Origin: Dipteris shenzhenensis
Taxonomy: Eukaryota > Polypodiophyta > Polypodiopsida > Gleicheniales
Assembly (NCBI GenBank): GCA_047967505.1
Contig: CM106539.1
DNA length: 64,000 nucleotides
Direction: 5' to 3' (one strand)
A program made the position numbers and the translations under genes. The notes beneath the pieces are model-generated. The model was not told the DNA's origin and made no database searches. It worked only from the letters and a program-made list of their open reading frames with translations. Below are positions 46,851 to 58,927 of this stretch, piece after piece. Position 1 is the first letter of the stretch; every line of letters begins with the position of its first letter.

Positions 46851-46860
46851 AATCCCCCCT
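46851..46860 (-). other. Polypurine tract of element A
   Basis: Minus strand 'aggggggatt' directly abuts the TG of the 3' LTR, the usual plus-strand priming site. Confidence 0.8.
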
Positions 46861-47570
46861 CAAAGATATGGCTGAAAGTACCCTGGAAACATCTCACCCT
46901 GCAGTACCTAAAGTACCATGGTTGCACAAATTCATCCAGATGGATATGCAACCTATAGGAGGACATGAAAACAATGTCATTGTGAATCACTTCACAACCC
47001 CCCTTGACAGTGTGAGAATGTCTCTGATCCCCAAGCAATGTCGATGTCATAAGAAAAGATATGTTGATAGGGCTTTGGTGAAGATATCTACCGCTGTCCT
47101 CAGATGGACAATAGATGAAATCAATGAAGCCATCAGAAATAAAATCCCATACATAATGATAATGATTTTCAATGTGTTTCATGCGAGCATGAAACACAGG
47201 ATTGTTGGCTATGGCAATGCAACTCTGGCTGTCACAGAAGATAGAGTTTACTTCGTCATCCTATGCATGATGTAAGTCATGCAAAAGCTTCCTTAACCAC
47301 ATTAACTCTGTAGTGGCTAAATTTGCATCTTTGTACTCTGCTTCACTGGAGGAAAGAGAGACTCACTCTTGCTTCTTATTAGGCCATGAGATATAGGCTG
47401 AACCCAATGAGAAGCAATAGCCAGTAGTGGACCGTTTGTCGTCAATGTCCCTTGAACAATCTGAGTTGGTGAAACCACTCAGTGCTAGATCACAATCTGA
47501 AGCATAATGCAAGCCAAGAGAGAGAGTGCCATGGACATATCTGAGAACCCTCTTTGTTGCATTCCAATGT
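46861..47570 (-). pseudogene. Copia RNase H region remnant
   Basis: The minus strand reads 'HWNATKRVLRYVHGTLSLGL', then 'GFTNSDCSRDIDDKRSTTGY', 'SAYISWPNKKQE', later 'FHARMKHIENHYHYVWDFI' and 'GFIDFIYCPSED'. These are standard markers of the RNase H end of Copia pol. It is joined abruptly to integrase sequence in another frame at about 47,565. It lies next to A's polypurine tract, so it probably belongs to element A. Confidence 0.8.
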
Positions 47571-49253
47571 CTCAACCAAGGCCAACCATTTCTAAAATAC
47601 GTGAAACACATGACTCTTCCAAGCTATAGCATAAGCCCATACTTTCCTAGTTGCATCATCAATGAATGTCACATAGTATTCAGCCCTACCTAATGATCGT
47701 GTAGGCATGGAACCACATGTGTCTGAATGCACCAAATCAAGCTTTTCAAACTCTTTCTTTCCCCTTCTTTTATGGGCTGATTTAGTATGCTTCCCATAGA
47801 GATAGTGGTCACAAAATTCAAAATCAGAGAAACTCAAATGCGGTACATAACCCAAACGGCATAAGAGTTTCATCCCATTTTGGCTCATATGGCCCAACCG
47901 GCAATTCCATAAAGAAGTGCTTGGCTGCTCGGTTATTGTAACAACATGATCAAACACCCTTGATACATGTAAGGGATACAAAGTCCCACACTTGGCACCC
48001 TTGGCCAAAAGCATAGAGCCCTTCTGAATTTTCCAACTCCCAGAACCAAAGATGGTCTGAAAACCAGCATCATCTAGCTGACCCGTTGAAATGAGACTCT
48101 TGGTCAGCTTAGGTACACGTCTCACATTTTTCAAAATAAATGCAGACCCATTTGCAAAAGAAAACTTTATGTCACCTACTCCCACTATGTCACATGCATA
48201 GTCATTTCCAAGATGCACACAACCTGTCTTTCCACTATCATAAGTGGAGAACCATTCTTTATGGGAAGTAAAATTGAATGAAGCACCAGAATCCAAAATC
48301 CAATCTTGGGAATATGCATCATCTGAAGTGGTAAGCAACTCTGCAAATAAACTAGACATGAAGAGAATGTCATTGTCACTATCATGTGTGACTGCATTGA
48401 TCTCCTCGATCTTCACTTTTTCTTTGTCCTCCCTTGGACTCTCTTCCTTCTGATTTGCACCCTAATTTGCATTCTTTTTCTTATCCTTTTGCTCTCTTTT
48501 AAGCTTGTAGCAATCCTTTTTCATGTGGCCCTTCTTGCCACAATAGTGACACTTAATGTTTTGTGCCCTGGACTTGCTACGGGACTTTCCTCTTTCTTGA
48601 AACTTCCCCCTGGACTGTGATTTGCCCCTTTGCACATTTAAGGCTGCATCCTACTTGTTGCCTTCCATTGACTTCTGTCTAATCTCCTCGGCCAACAAGC
48701 TATCAACCACATCATCAAAGTTCAATACTCCACCAAGTGCATAGTTACTGATAGCAGTACGGAAAGTATCCCATGAGGATGGTAATGAGCATAAGAGAAA
48801 TATTGCCCTCATTTTTGCATCGAAATTCAGCTTTTGAGCTTAAAGCTGACTAAAAATGATATTAAATTCATTCAAGTGCAAAGCTATGGATACTCCCTCC
48901 TTCATGTGCAGCTCAAACAATCTCTTTATGAGATTGACTTTGTTTAAGGTAGTCTCTTTCTCATATGTAGCACACAGCTTTTTCCATAAAGCTTCCGTAG
49001 TCTTTTTAGTGACTACTGTGAAATAAACTGTCTCCCTAAGATGCAGTCTAATGGTAGACTTTGCCAATGCATCCAACTCATTCCATTCATCTGTGGACAT
49101 AGTTGCAGGCTTAGCTGCAATCCCTTACAAGGGTTTTATCTGCTTCTTTTGAATAAGCACATCCCTTATCTGTTCTTTCCACGAAGAAAAGTTTGTCCCA
49201 TCAAACTTTTTAATGCTGAAAAACTCCTTTTTAGACATGGAAGAGGATGCCAT
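47571..49253 (-). pseudogene. Copia element B gag-protease-integrase remnant
   Basis: One frame from ATG at 49,253 runs about 560 codons. It covers gag ('KKFDGTNFSSWKEQIRDVL', 'WNELDALAKSTIRLHL'), a CCHC zinc knuckle ('CHYCGKKGHMKKDC') and protease ('WILDSGASFNFT'). The gag-pre-integrase region ('LWNCRLGHMSQNGMKLL') and the start of integrase ('LVHSDTCGSMP', 'YYVTFIDDATRKVWAYA') follow. There are five in-frame stops but no frameshift. The sequence ends inside the integrase at about 47,570; the rest of pol is missing. Inactivation by point mutation plus one deletion. Confidence 0.85.
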
Positions 49254-50689
49254 GATGCAAATAAAGCAAAATTGCAAATGCTAGTGCCTGCAAGAGAGAA
49301 TCACACCAAATACCAGGTGCACCCAAATGTGTATGTCACAATAGAGTGAAATATCACCAAAACTCAAAGCTCAAAGCATCAAAAGATACAACTAACTCAT
49401 GTGCATGTACTATGCATCCATATGAGCAAATCTGGCCCAAAAGAAAATGCCAACTGCAACGGCAATCCAAAATGCCAATAAGTGCCAAATGGCTCAAGCA
49501 TAAACACCGTCCATGGGCATATGCATCAACAATATCTCATCCAAGAGAGCATAATACTATCAGTGCATCACTTGCAATGTGTAAAAGCTATCCCTCAGCA
49601 TAAAATAGCATCCATGTACAAAGCGTCCATAAAAATAGCATCCCACAAGGCAATCTAGGCCTATCATCACATCCAATAAGGATTGCAATGCATCCAAATG
49701 GCCTATAAATCATCCACTGCAACCCAATGCACACCACAAATGAGCGCACACGGCTCAAACTGCAACCAGAGTGATCTGCATAAGGTATGCTCAAGAAATC
49801 ATGGTCCCACGACAATGACCGCTACTGAAAATAGAACCTGAGATGCCTCAAAATAATGGCGCCATTGCATAATCGGACTCAGTAAGACAATCTGCAAATA
49901 TCTCTCTTCTGCTGGAACTCCAAAATCCCAACCGGAGTGAGAAATGGGAGTCAACACTTATCCACTACCATGTGGCATAAATCTAAGGTTTCAAAACCTT
50001 AGAATAAAAAATGCATAACAGAGAGACGAAATCAAATACACAGAGATCTATAACTCTGAAAATACTCCACCGAATTGCACAAGAACTAACAAATAGGGGT
50101 TTTTAGGCGTCCGGAATGCAATGGGACAAACGGTTTTGGAAACCATGGTTTCAATCACTGGGTCCAACACACGGACTGAAAAACGTTTTTCAAAACTGAA
50201 CTATTTGTAAACTCCACCGGAGTGCGAATGATGAGCAACATAGAAGTTTTAGGACCTCCTAAGTCCACCGAAACTGACAAATCTACAAATGGTTGCTCCA
50301 AACTTGTGTTCCAACACCCGGACAAAAAAACGTTGAAATTGACACAGTGAGTCGGAAATCCAACAAAATGATCCCAAATTCAAGAATGAAGGTGTTTCCA
50401 AGCTCCTAAAGTGACATGGACACCAAAAGCAGGCAATGGTTGCCTCTACAAGTCAATACGAAGTCTCTATCATCGAACGTGGAATAGGGCAAAGCTCAAA
50501 AAATGACTTTCTTTGAAAACACTTAACAAGCTCTCAAAACCACTTCGCAAAACCAAAGTGACTTTTCCAAAGGTTCCTTCAAGGTCTCTGTGCACTCGGA
50601 TGCAAGTAAAATCACCCACAAAGTTTCTCCTTCCTCCCACAGAGTTGCTGAGCTTCCAAGCATTCACGCACGCTCAGCTAGATCACTCG
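49254..50689 (-). other. Leader of element B between primer site and gag
   Basis: About 1.4 kb with no open frame of note. It is long for a Copia leader, which suggests captured or inserted sequence; nothing in it was recognised. Confidence 0.45.
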
Positions 50690-50702
50690 GGCTCTAATAC
50701 TA
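50690..50702 (-). other. Primer-binding site of element B
   Basis: Minus strand 'tagtattagagcc' matches the initiator tRNA-Met type site 'tggtatcagagcc' at 11 of 13 positions and sits two bases inside the LTR end. Confidence 0.65.
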
Positions 50703-50704
50703 GT

Positions 50705-50874
50705 TGAGAGTGCTCTCAACGAAAGCAGAACAGAAGAGGGAGAGAGAGAAACAGAGAGCCACACAAGTTTTTGGTGGGTGTAAAACACCCTAATCTTCTT
50801 TTTCATTCATTTATATATGTGTTTGAGTATTGTACATAACCGAGGTAAAGGCACAGTGACCTTTAACTCCCACA
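50705..50874 (-). repeat. 5' LTR of element B (170 bp, proposed)
   Basis: Minus strand begins 'tgtgggagttaaagg' and ends 'gagagcactctca', followed by the primer site. It interrupts the integrase of element A just after 'YFVTFIDDFS'. No second copy was found, so the outer boundary rests on TG/CA ends and on where A's coding sequence stops. Confidence 0.6.
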
Positions 50875-52637
50875 GAGAAGTCATCTATAAAGGTCACAAA
50901 GTACCTTACTCCTCTATGCATGGGAATCGTCATGGGGCCACATACATCACTGTGCACTATCTGCAACACTCTGGTTGCCTTGACCCAATTCTTGCCTTGT
51001 TTACTGAATGGCAAGCGATGCAATTCGCCAAGTGCACACCCCTCACACACTTCATTTGTTGGTTGCTACAATTTTGGCATTCCCTAAGTCATGTTATTGT
51101 TGTACAAGTAGGACAATGCCCTATGATGGACATGTCCAAACTTGGCATGCCATAAATCAGCTTGGGAAGTGTTTGCTCTACAGCCAATACCTTCTTATCA
51201 TAAGGCTAAGCATTAAGCTTATATAAGCCTCTGTCATATGTGCATGTTGCCACAACCTCATACCCTTTCTTTGGATCCTTGATCCTGCATTGGTTATCCT
51301 AAAATTCGACCAACATATGTTGATCATGGGCAATGTTTGAAACTGAAATCAGATTTTGCCTCAAATCTGGAACATACCAAACATCTCAGATATACTTAAC
51401 TTTCCCATTATCGAGCTAAATAGGAATGTACCCAACTCCGATGATGTCTTGAGAAGCATCATTGGCACACGTAACCTGTCTGCCATGAACAGGTGTGATG
51501 CTCTCAAACCAATCCTGGCGAGGAGTCATGTGCTTAGTAGCTTCACTGTCGATATACCATGTATCACTTGCAACAAGGGAAGCATCCCCTGATTGATTTT
51601 CAGCCTTCAAATCCCCCCTGGCATCCATCTTCTCATTAAATGCAGCAAACAAAAAATCTCTATCACCTTGGGCAAGATGAGCTTCACCATGTGCATCTAA
51701 AGCAAGAGTTTTAGTGCTGGCAACAAAATTACTGCTAGAGCTGTCCCTTTGCCTCTTCTTTTCATTGGCAATCATTTTTTGACACTCTGCGATGTAATGC
51801 CTTGGCTTCTTGCAATAATTACATTTGTCCTTTTTTTAATTTTTGCTTGAACTACTTGCATTCCCCTCCTTGGGCTGAGTTGTATGGTTGTGTTTTGGCT
51901 CAAACTTTTTTTGAAATTTACCCTTTCCACACATGGCAAGCGTTTGCTCACCCTAACGAGAGGCTTTGGCAAAATTTGAGCATCTCTCCTCTTCCTGCAA
52001 CAAAAGCCTAACTAACTCATCGAACAAGAGTGGGGCTACCTTGAGAACAATGGTCAATGAAGTGATAAATGTGCCATATGAGGATGCTAAGCTATTGAGA
52101 GTAATAGAGATGAGCTTCTTGTCTTCTATTTCCTCATCAATACTTGTGCGAGCTGATCACGTAGATCAGTGATCCTGGCAATATGATCAGTGATGGCCTG
52201 GTCTTCCTGCATCTCGAGATCCTTGAGTTGATTTGTCAAGGCAATGGCCCTTGCCTCATTCTTAACATGATACATGTTTGCCAATCTTTCCCATGCTACC
52301 TTTGCATCCTTGCACGACTTGATAGTTGTCATAATGTGCCTCTTCACATTTGTGGCAATCAAAAACATCGCTTGGGCACTGCGGCGGTCAAACTTCTTCT
52401 GCTCCTCCGACTAGCAGGAGGGGCTATAATAGTCTATTGTCTGCCTGTAGTTTGGCCCGAAGAAGCTGTGCTGGAAGTAGATGAGCCTGCTGGCCTCACC
52501 TCATCCCCACTAATAATATCCCACAAGCCCTTACTAACCAAGATGTTCTTAAGCATGAATGACCACAAGGCATAGTTTGATCCATCCAGCTTGTCACCCT
52601 CGGACAAATTCCCAAAACTGTTTGAAAGAGTCGACAT
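50875..52637 (-). pseudogene. Copia element A gag-protease-integrase start
   Basis: From ATG at 52,637 the sequence reads 'DKLDGSNYALWSFMLKNIL', typical of Copia gag. Then come 'CKDAKVAWERLANMYHVKNE' (a frameshift near 52,405 separates them), a CCHC knuckle 'CNYCKKPRHYIAEC', and a protease with 'WYIDSEATKHM', where the family has DSGA. The pre-integrase 'CEGCALGELHRLPFSK' and 'VHSDVCGPM' ... 'YFVTFIDDFS' of integrase follow. The change of the protease active-site motif and many stops show it is dead. Element B is inserted directly after the last motif. Confidence 0.85.
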
Positions 52638-53665
52638 GATGCAAAATGGGATACCCACAAGCTGCAAATGTACCTGCAAAAAGAACTGCAAGTCCCAAAA
52701 GTGCAACTTGCTGCAAATGTGCATGCAAATCCCAAACAAATACTTGCTGCAAATGCAAAGTATGACTGGCTGCTCTGAAATGCCACTGACTGGATAATGC
52801 AATCACTACAAAAATGGCATAAACCAATCACTACACTCTACTGCAATCTGAAGTGCAATCCCAAACTAAAAATGCACAACCCAAATCTGATATAGTGCAC
52901 CCATGAGTGCTCAAATACATCCAACGAAGCTCAAAGGCATCCACAACTGTAGAGTAGCTGAAATGCACCCAACAATGCAGAGTATCTGCAAATGCACCTG
53001 AGAGTGCAAGAGTATGGGCTGCAAAAACAGTCTCGAAGGAAAATACACAGCTCAAAACACTTAAAGTGCACCTTGGCCCAAACCACCTGCAAAACAGTCC
53101 ACTAATTGTGTGGGCAAGCTGGAGATGACAAAGGAGCTGAAGTGAGCTGTTTGGAGCTGAATGAAGCTATCGCGAGTACTTCTGAATACAATACATGTGT
53201 AGAGAAGAGCCTGGAGAAGTATGGAGATGCCTGGAGCTGTTGGAACACACCGAGAGAGGCTGGAGCTGAAAAGGGTCTACAGCTGAGCAAAAATGCCAAA
53301 AAATAGCTGAAAACTACTCAAATCGCCTTCTAACAAGTCGTACAGACTTGAAATTAGGTTCCGACAAGTCGTATGGACTCCCGGCACTATCGTACAACTG
53401 TATGGACAGATCTGTATGAACAGAAAAATAGGATTTTTTTTCGCCTTAAATGGTGTAGGACAAGCTTGTTTGTATGTGGGCAGCTCAGAAATTTCAAAAA
53501 ACGTCAAAATTGGACCTCAAAAGGTAAAAAAACAGCCATTGGATTGTTGGAGCTACCTCAAACGAAAGCTGGAGAACTGAATGTGAGAACCAGGAATGCA
53601 CACTGGAGCACCAAGCTTGCGGAAGTCTAGAAGCAAGCGCGGGAATGGGCTCTAGAGACGGAAGC
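52638..53665 (-). other. Leader of element A
   Basis: About 1 kb between gag and the primer site. It has internal repetition of 'gcaaatgcac' / 'gctgcaaatg'-type words (52.66-53.06 kb) and no credible gene. Confidence 0.5.
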
Positions 53666-53677
53666 GCTCTAATACCA
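53666..53677 (-). other. Primer-binding site of element A
   Basis: Minus strand 'tggtattagagc' matches the initiator tRNA-Met site at 11 of 12 positions, two bases from the LTR end. Confidence 0.8.
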
Positions 53678-53679
53678 AA

Positions 53680-53863
53680 TGTAGGAATAAAGTGGAGACA
53701 GGTTGTGAACACAAGTGAGCAAGAGTGCACACACAAGAAAGCTCCAATAGAAATGTTCAAATGAAATAATACAAGTACTTGGTATATATAGTACCCAAGT
53801 ACTATTGGTCAACCATAAGGTTGACTTTATGCCTACAACACCATATCTTTGTAATCTCTTACA
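53680..53863 (-). repeat. 5' LTR of element A (184 bp)
   Basis: Begins TG and ends CA on both strands and is flanked outside by CTACT (53,864-53,868). On the minus strand it starts 'tgtaagagattac' and ends 'ctttattcctaca'. It is the intact partner of 46,667-46,850. Confidence 0.9.
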
Positions 53864-54413
53864 CTACTCTCATCCCAATCATTTTGCTTTTGCATAATCT
53901 CACTAATTTGGTAGTTCGTCCATGCACTTATGTTGGTAGATGTGCTAGTACACGATCCTATTGGTGGATGGGTTATGGATGATCTTATGGATGATCTTGC
54001 TTGTATTTAAGGTATTTTCTCTTTCTCAATGACAATAGTTCACAATTTCTTCATTTGCAAGAGGTTCACAAGATTTAACTTCCACTTGTCATTTGTTATC
54101 ATCAACTTTACTGTTCTAGTCCATAAAGAGCCCTTATGAGCTTCCTCTCAGAGTAATCAATTATAAAACTTTTTGGACTAACTATAAAGAAAGATCACGA
54201 TAAGCAACAAGAGCCCTTATGAGCTTCCTCCCGAAGTAATCGATTATAAAACTTTTTGGACTAACTACAAAGAAAGATCGTGATAAGAAACCTTCTACCT
54301 CTTGGTTCTTCACCCCTCAGGAGTCAGAAGAAGAGAAGTTTTGACTTGGCCCTTCCATCAACATATTTCGCTAAGGAAGGGAATGTATCAAGGTTCATGC
54401 TAGTTTTCTCAAT

Positions 54414-54656
54414 GAGATGACAAAATGGTTAAGTGTGAATGCATTAGTAATATATGTGCATGGCCCTCATCCCCCAATTGTATTCTTGGAAGGATGGGTG
54501 AAGAATACATGGAATAAGAAAGGGCTACCAGTCACGAACATCCATTTTCTCAATAATGGTTTTAAGCCAAAAATGGCTAGCGTGGTAGTGAAGAAAGACA
54601 CTTGGGCTATCCACAATCAACCCTTGTCTATTCAGCTATAGGATCCTAGTTATGCA
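54414..54656 (+). pseudogene. LINE ORF1-like remnant
   Basis: The 74-codon frame contains 'LEGWVKNTWNKKGLPVTNIH' and 'MASVVVKKDTWAIHN', resembling the N-terminal binding domain of plant LINE ORF1 proteins. Lysine/glutamate-rich broken frames ('EAKVTEKEPL') follow to about 55.1 kb. Its left-copy counterpart is at 2,430-2,665. Confidence 0.5.
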
Positions 54657-55379
54657 TGCCGTCGCTTTGGGTACAGTTTCTATATTTATCACTATCTTTG
54701 TTTCCTCAAATTGAGTTGCTTTCTTGCCACTACGTCAATTCCTAGGATTAGAGGTAGAAAATTTTACTAATCCTCGTGAGGGAATCAATAGGCTTGTGTG
54801 CTAATGGAAACCACTCCCAAGCACCATTAGATTGGTAGATGGGGAAGGGGGTAATTGATTCAAAAACTCTTCTACAAGAATATTCCAATCTTTTTTTTAC
54901 TCTTTGGCTAAGGAGGCCTTTTTATAAGGGACTTCCCTTCACAGGAAAGTCATATAAATGCAACCTTAAAGGAGGAGGTCCCTCAAGCAGAAGCAAAGGT
55001 CACAGAGAAAGAGCCCCTTGCAAAGTTCACGGAGAAAGAGTCCCCAAAGACCCCAAAGTGATGCCTTAAGAAAACAAGGAGACGAAAGAAAAGGAACTAA
55101 GAGAGTCAAAAAGAAAAACACAATAGAATGCCATTGAGGTGCTTTGAGACGAGGAGATGGACTCAGAAGAGGGAAATTTTGTCTTTAATTCTCAATCCTT
55201 TGAAGAGCAACTCTAAAAGGGTGACAAAGGTAATGTGGAGCATGAAGGGCCTCGGCAAGCAATAAAAGAAGTTGCTAGGCACAGAGGAAGGTTGCCCACA
55301 GGTAAAAAGACTTCTTCTCCTTCTTGTCCTCATGACAAGGCTATTTCCTCTTGCCCTTGGTCTTTGCTATTGTTTCAAA

Positions 55380-55900
55380 TGCCCTAGGCTAGCTGATACA
55401 AGACAAAGTGGATAAAGGGTTGATTAAGGGAACAATTTGCTAAAGACACTAACTTGACTCCCAAAATGACCATCTGTCAGTGAGTAGCACACTGGATTGC
55501 TTGGATACCTTTTGCACAAGTTCAGGTTCCAAGGTTAACCATAGCAAAAGAGGTGTTCATGGCACCTAAAAACCTCATCCTGATATTCTATCAGCAAATA
55601 AAAGTTGTAAGTTAATAAAAGTGAGAAATTCTTTAGATTATTGGGCATACATATGGGCTTCAAATGCACCACCAAGGATAGGTGGGATTGGGTAGTTCAA
55701 AAGATCAAGGAAAAGATAGCTAAGTGACAGGGTCTCTAGCCTTCACTAGCAAGAAGAAAATTTGTTCTTAACCATTTTATCTACCCCTTACTGATCTATT
55801 TTATCTTTAACTGCTGGTATCCTTCAAATTTGATCAAATCAACTCTCTTTTCAAACTTTCCTATGGAGAGGAGAGCTAGGTGAGGGGAAGGTTGCCAAAT
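55380..55900 (+). pseudogene. L1-type LINE reverse-transcriptase C-terminal remnant
   Basis: Broken frames give 'FRLLGIHMGFKCTTKDRW', 'VVQKIKEKIAK', 'LARRKFVLNHFIYPLLIYFI' and, upstream, 'SGSKVNHSK' after frame changes. These match the thumb/C-terminal part of plant L1 reverse transcriptases. Several stops. Confidence 0.6.
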
Positions 55901-56598
55901 TTTTGGGGAGCTGAGGAATGTTTTTGCCAAAAGAACACACCTCCCCTATAAAATATTTTCCAAGAAAATGGAGAATTTCTCATGCAAGGGCTCAATTTGG
56001 TTCTCGGTTATTTGGTGAAATACACCATTGAAGGATGCTATAGTGAAAGGGGTAGTACTATTAAATAATTCATACGGACATGGCCCTAACATGGTAGGAC
56101 TTATGGGATGACATAGTTTGGAGGACACAGAATTGCAGAGGATATATTAAGTTAAACTATTTTAATCTCATGCTAATTCAGGAAAGAAGGATCGTCTGGG
56201 GTAGAGAGGCTCTAGCCTAGATGTAGGGTAGACAACAGCGATCCCTCATGTAGTTTAGATGGGTTTAGAAGAGAAGCATCCTTCCTTGTCCTGGTCACAC
56301 AAGCCAAGGTAAGGGAGTAGTTTGTGAGGAACACTTGGAGGAAAGAGTGGACTAATAGAAAAAATGCATAAAAGGGACTCTTGCAAAGTTTGGTTGGCTA
56401 GGTATGATAGTATTTGGTCAAGATCAATACTAAAAAAACACTCATGTTTGTTCAATGAAATGCCATTACAGATGTCGACTATGCATGAGAATGTTGTAAG
56501 CACTCATGTGACAACGCATTGAATCTATAGCAATTAGAGCTTGAAGAGTCAACATGCTGCATATTCGCAAGTTTAGGATGTTCCTTTAAATCTCACCC

Positions 56599-58900
56599 AT
56601 GTTCTTGTTGCTTCTAGAGGGGTTATTTCCAGTGAAGAGAGCCATAGCGGCTCACCATCATAGTCAAGATGCATATTTGAGTACATTGTGGCACAAGAGG
56701 AATGGTCACCTCAACTTCAAAATCCTTATATCTCTCAAGAAGACAAACATGGTTCAGAGGCTTCTATCAATGTACTTTCAAAAAGATAAATGTGAGACTT
56801 GTTGCATGGGTAAGCAACATAGACAACCCTTTCCAACATTTGCATTGAAGCATATATGTCCTTTCAATCATGCATTCTGATCTATGGGGTCCAACTTCCA
56901 TATCGTCTCTTGGCAGGGCATTGTACTTCATGTCCTTCACAGATGACTACTCTAGCAAGACTTGGATCTACTTCATAAAAATAAGTCTGGCACACTCAAC
57001 ATCTGTAAAGAATTCAAAGCCTAGGTAGAAAAGCAAACTGGAAATACATCAAGGTCCTTCATTGTGATGGTAGAGTGAATACAAGTCTAGAAAGTTCAAT
57101 TCTTTTTGCAACTATTATGCAGCAAACACACTTCACATGCAAATATGATCTTCAGCGAAATGGAATCTTTGAGTGCAAGAATGGTGTGATTGTAGAGTCA
57201 ACCACATGCATGCTTGATTAGAAGAAGATTCTAAGACAGTATTGGGCCAACTATCTACTTGATGAACAAAAGCCCCATTGCTCTATTAAAAAACATGACG
57301 CCAGAAGAGGCATTCATGGGAACTAATCCCTCTGTTAACCACATAGAGTATTTGACTCTCTTTCTCATGTTTTTGATGCACTTAGAAATAGAAAGTCAAT
57401 CAAGTACATCACTCTAGATTATGCTACGGAATCGAAGGATACAGACTCTACGACCCACTCGAGGACTGATGATATCCAAGGATCTTCTCCTTGACAAGGC
57501 TTCATCGTACTTTGACATCCCGACAATAGTTTCCATCCCATGTGCAAGTTGTGCCAATGATACATTGGAATTCTTTGCTTGCACCATCTGGCAGTGCGCA
57601 ATCCATAGTGACAACTCAGAGTAGAGGCAAAGAGAAGGTCTTTGACATATGAATATATCCATTACCTAGTCATCTTTGACATCCTTGAGAGCTCAATGTC
57701 CAACCTTAGAAGATGTGCTTGTGGCTAAAAGGAACTTGAGATGTGGACCTACAAGAGTAACTACACATTCACGGCCATAGTGATGGACTCTGACAAGATG
57801 ATCTCCTCCCAAGAAGCAATACAAGTCCCCAAGTGGCAACATGCAATGGATGAAGAATACAATGCGCTTTTCAAGAACTAGACTTGGACTTTGATAGATC
57901 CTCTTGCAAAGAAGAATCCTATATAAAGTTAATCTCAACTTAGATGGAGAGGTTGACAGATACAAGGCCAAGTTGCTACAAGAGTATGGTATACATTATG
58001 AGGAGACCGTTGCACCAGTTGCAAAGATGGTTGCCATCCACCAAATGGATGTGAAGAATGCTTTAGTCAATGGTTTTTTGGATGAGCGAATCTACTTGAT
58101 AGAGCCTCCTAGGGTGTGTTGTCAGTGAGATGGAACATAAGATCTGCAAGATGCAAAAATCACTCTATAGCTTGAAATAGACCCCTGTGCATGGCATTAA
58201 GTCAATTCTTAACATCTGGTTTTCACCTATTAGATTGAATCAGACCCATCCCTCTACATCAAAAAGACTACAGGAAGAATCCATGTAGTAATGCTTTTTG
58301 TTGATGACTTAATCATCATGGCCTCCAACGGACAGCTCACCTTAGGAGGTAAGAGCCATCTCACCTTCAAGTTTGACATGAAGGATATGGGAGAACTCCA
58401 TGTTTTCTTGGGATAGAAATATGGAGAAAAGGCACTGGCATCACACTTTCTCAAGGCAAGCATTCTCAAAGGTTACTCACGCAATTCAATCTACATGACT
58501 GCAAGCCACTCCCTACTCCTTTGGAATGCAACATTAAATTGTCAGTACTTAACAATTCTCTAGATTTAGATCCACTTAAATATAGACAGCTCATTGTTAG
58601 ATTGATCTATTTCAGTATCACCACGCTAACATTTCTTACTCAATGGTACATGGGATTATGGAATACATGATGCTGAGTCATCAGACTTACACTTCCATCG
58701 ATACACGCCCATTGGGTAGGAAGTGTAAATGATAGAAGATCCACTAGTGGATACAACTTCAATCTTAGCTCCGGCTTCGTCATGGAAAGCAAGAAGCAAT
58801 CAAAAGTGTCCTTGCCTTTCATCAAAGTAGAGTATATAGCATCCACCAATGCTGCACGTTAAGAAATCTAGTTCAAACAGCTTCTTTCAACAATGGATAT
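56599..58900 (+). pseudogene. Copia element C integrase-reverse transcriptase remnant
   Basis: On the plus strand the order is pre-integrase ('LWHKRNGHLNFKIL', 'CETCCMGKQHRQPFP'), integrase fragments to about 57.4 kb ('NMTPEEAFMGTNP') and a linker. Reverse transcriptase starts near 57,825: 'WQHAMDEEYNALFKN', 'YKAKLLQEYGIHYEETVAPV', 'MDVKNALVNGFLDERIYL', then the catalytic box 'MLFVDDLIIM' at about 58,288-58,317 and 'FKFDMKDMGELHVFLG'. Broken RNase H follows, up to about 58.9 kb. Many stops and frame changes; gag and the 5' LTR are not seen. Confidence 0.85.
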
Positions 58901-58927
58901 ACTTTTGAGAGAACCTATTAACAATGG

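Larger units (their letters stand above)
46222..53863 (-). mobile_element. Ty1/copia retrotransposon A with nested element B
   Basis: The whole insertion is bounded by CTACT on both sides (46,217-46,221 and 53,864-53,868). The uninterrupted target 'gaaatcctactctcatccca' is preserved, inverted, in the left composite copy near 3.2 kb. Parts, reading the minus strand: 5' LTR 53,863-53,680, primer site, leader, gag/zinc knuckle/protease, start of integrase to about 50,875, LTR and internal part of element B, RNase H tail, polypurine tract, and 3' LTR 46,850-46,667. An anomalous 445-bp extension (46,222-46,666) carries a foldback and a tRNA-like sequence. Decayed and non-autonomous. Confidence 0.85.
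53864..56130 (+). mobile_element. Right composite repeat copy, second part
   Basis: Continues the repeat interrupted by element A and matches the reverse complement of about 950-3,200. It carries the doubled 'agcccttatgagcttcctc' block (54.13-54.28 kb), LINE ORF1 and LINE reverse-transcriptase remnants. Homology fades near 56,130. Confidence 0.75.

Noticed and set aside
46712-47275. Plus-strand frame of 187 codons
   Set aside because: It is the antisense shadow of Copia A's LTR and RNase H remnant, which has clear family motifs on the minus strand.
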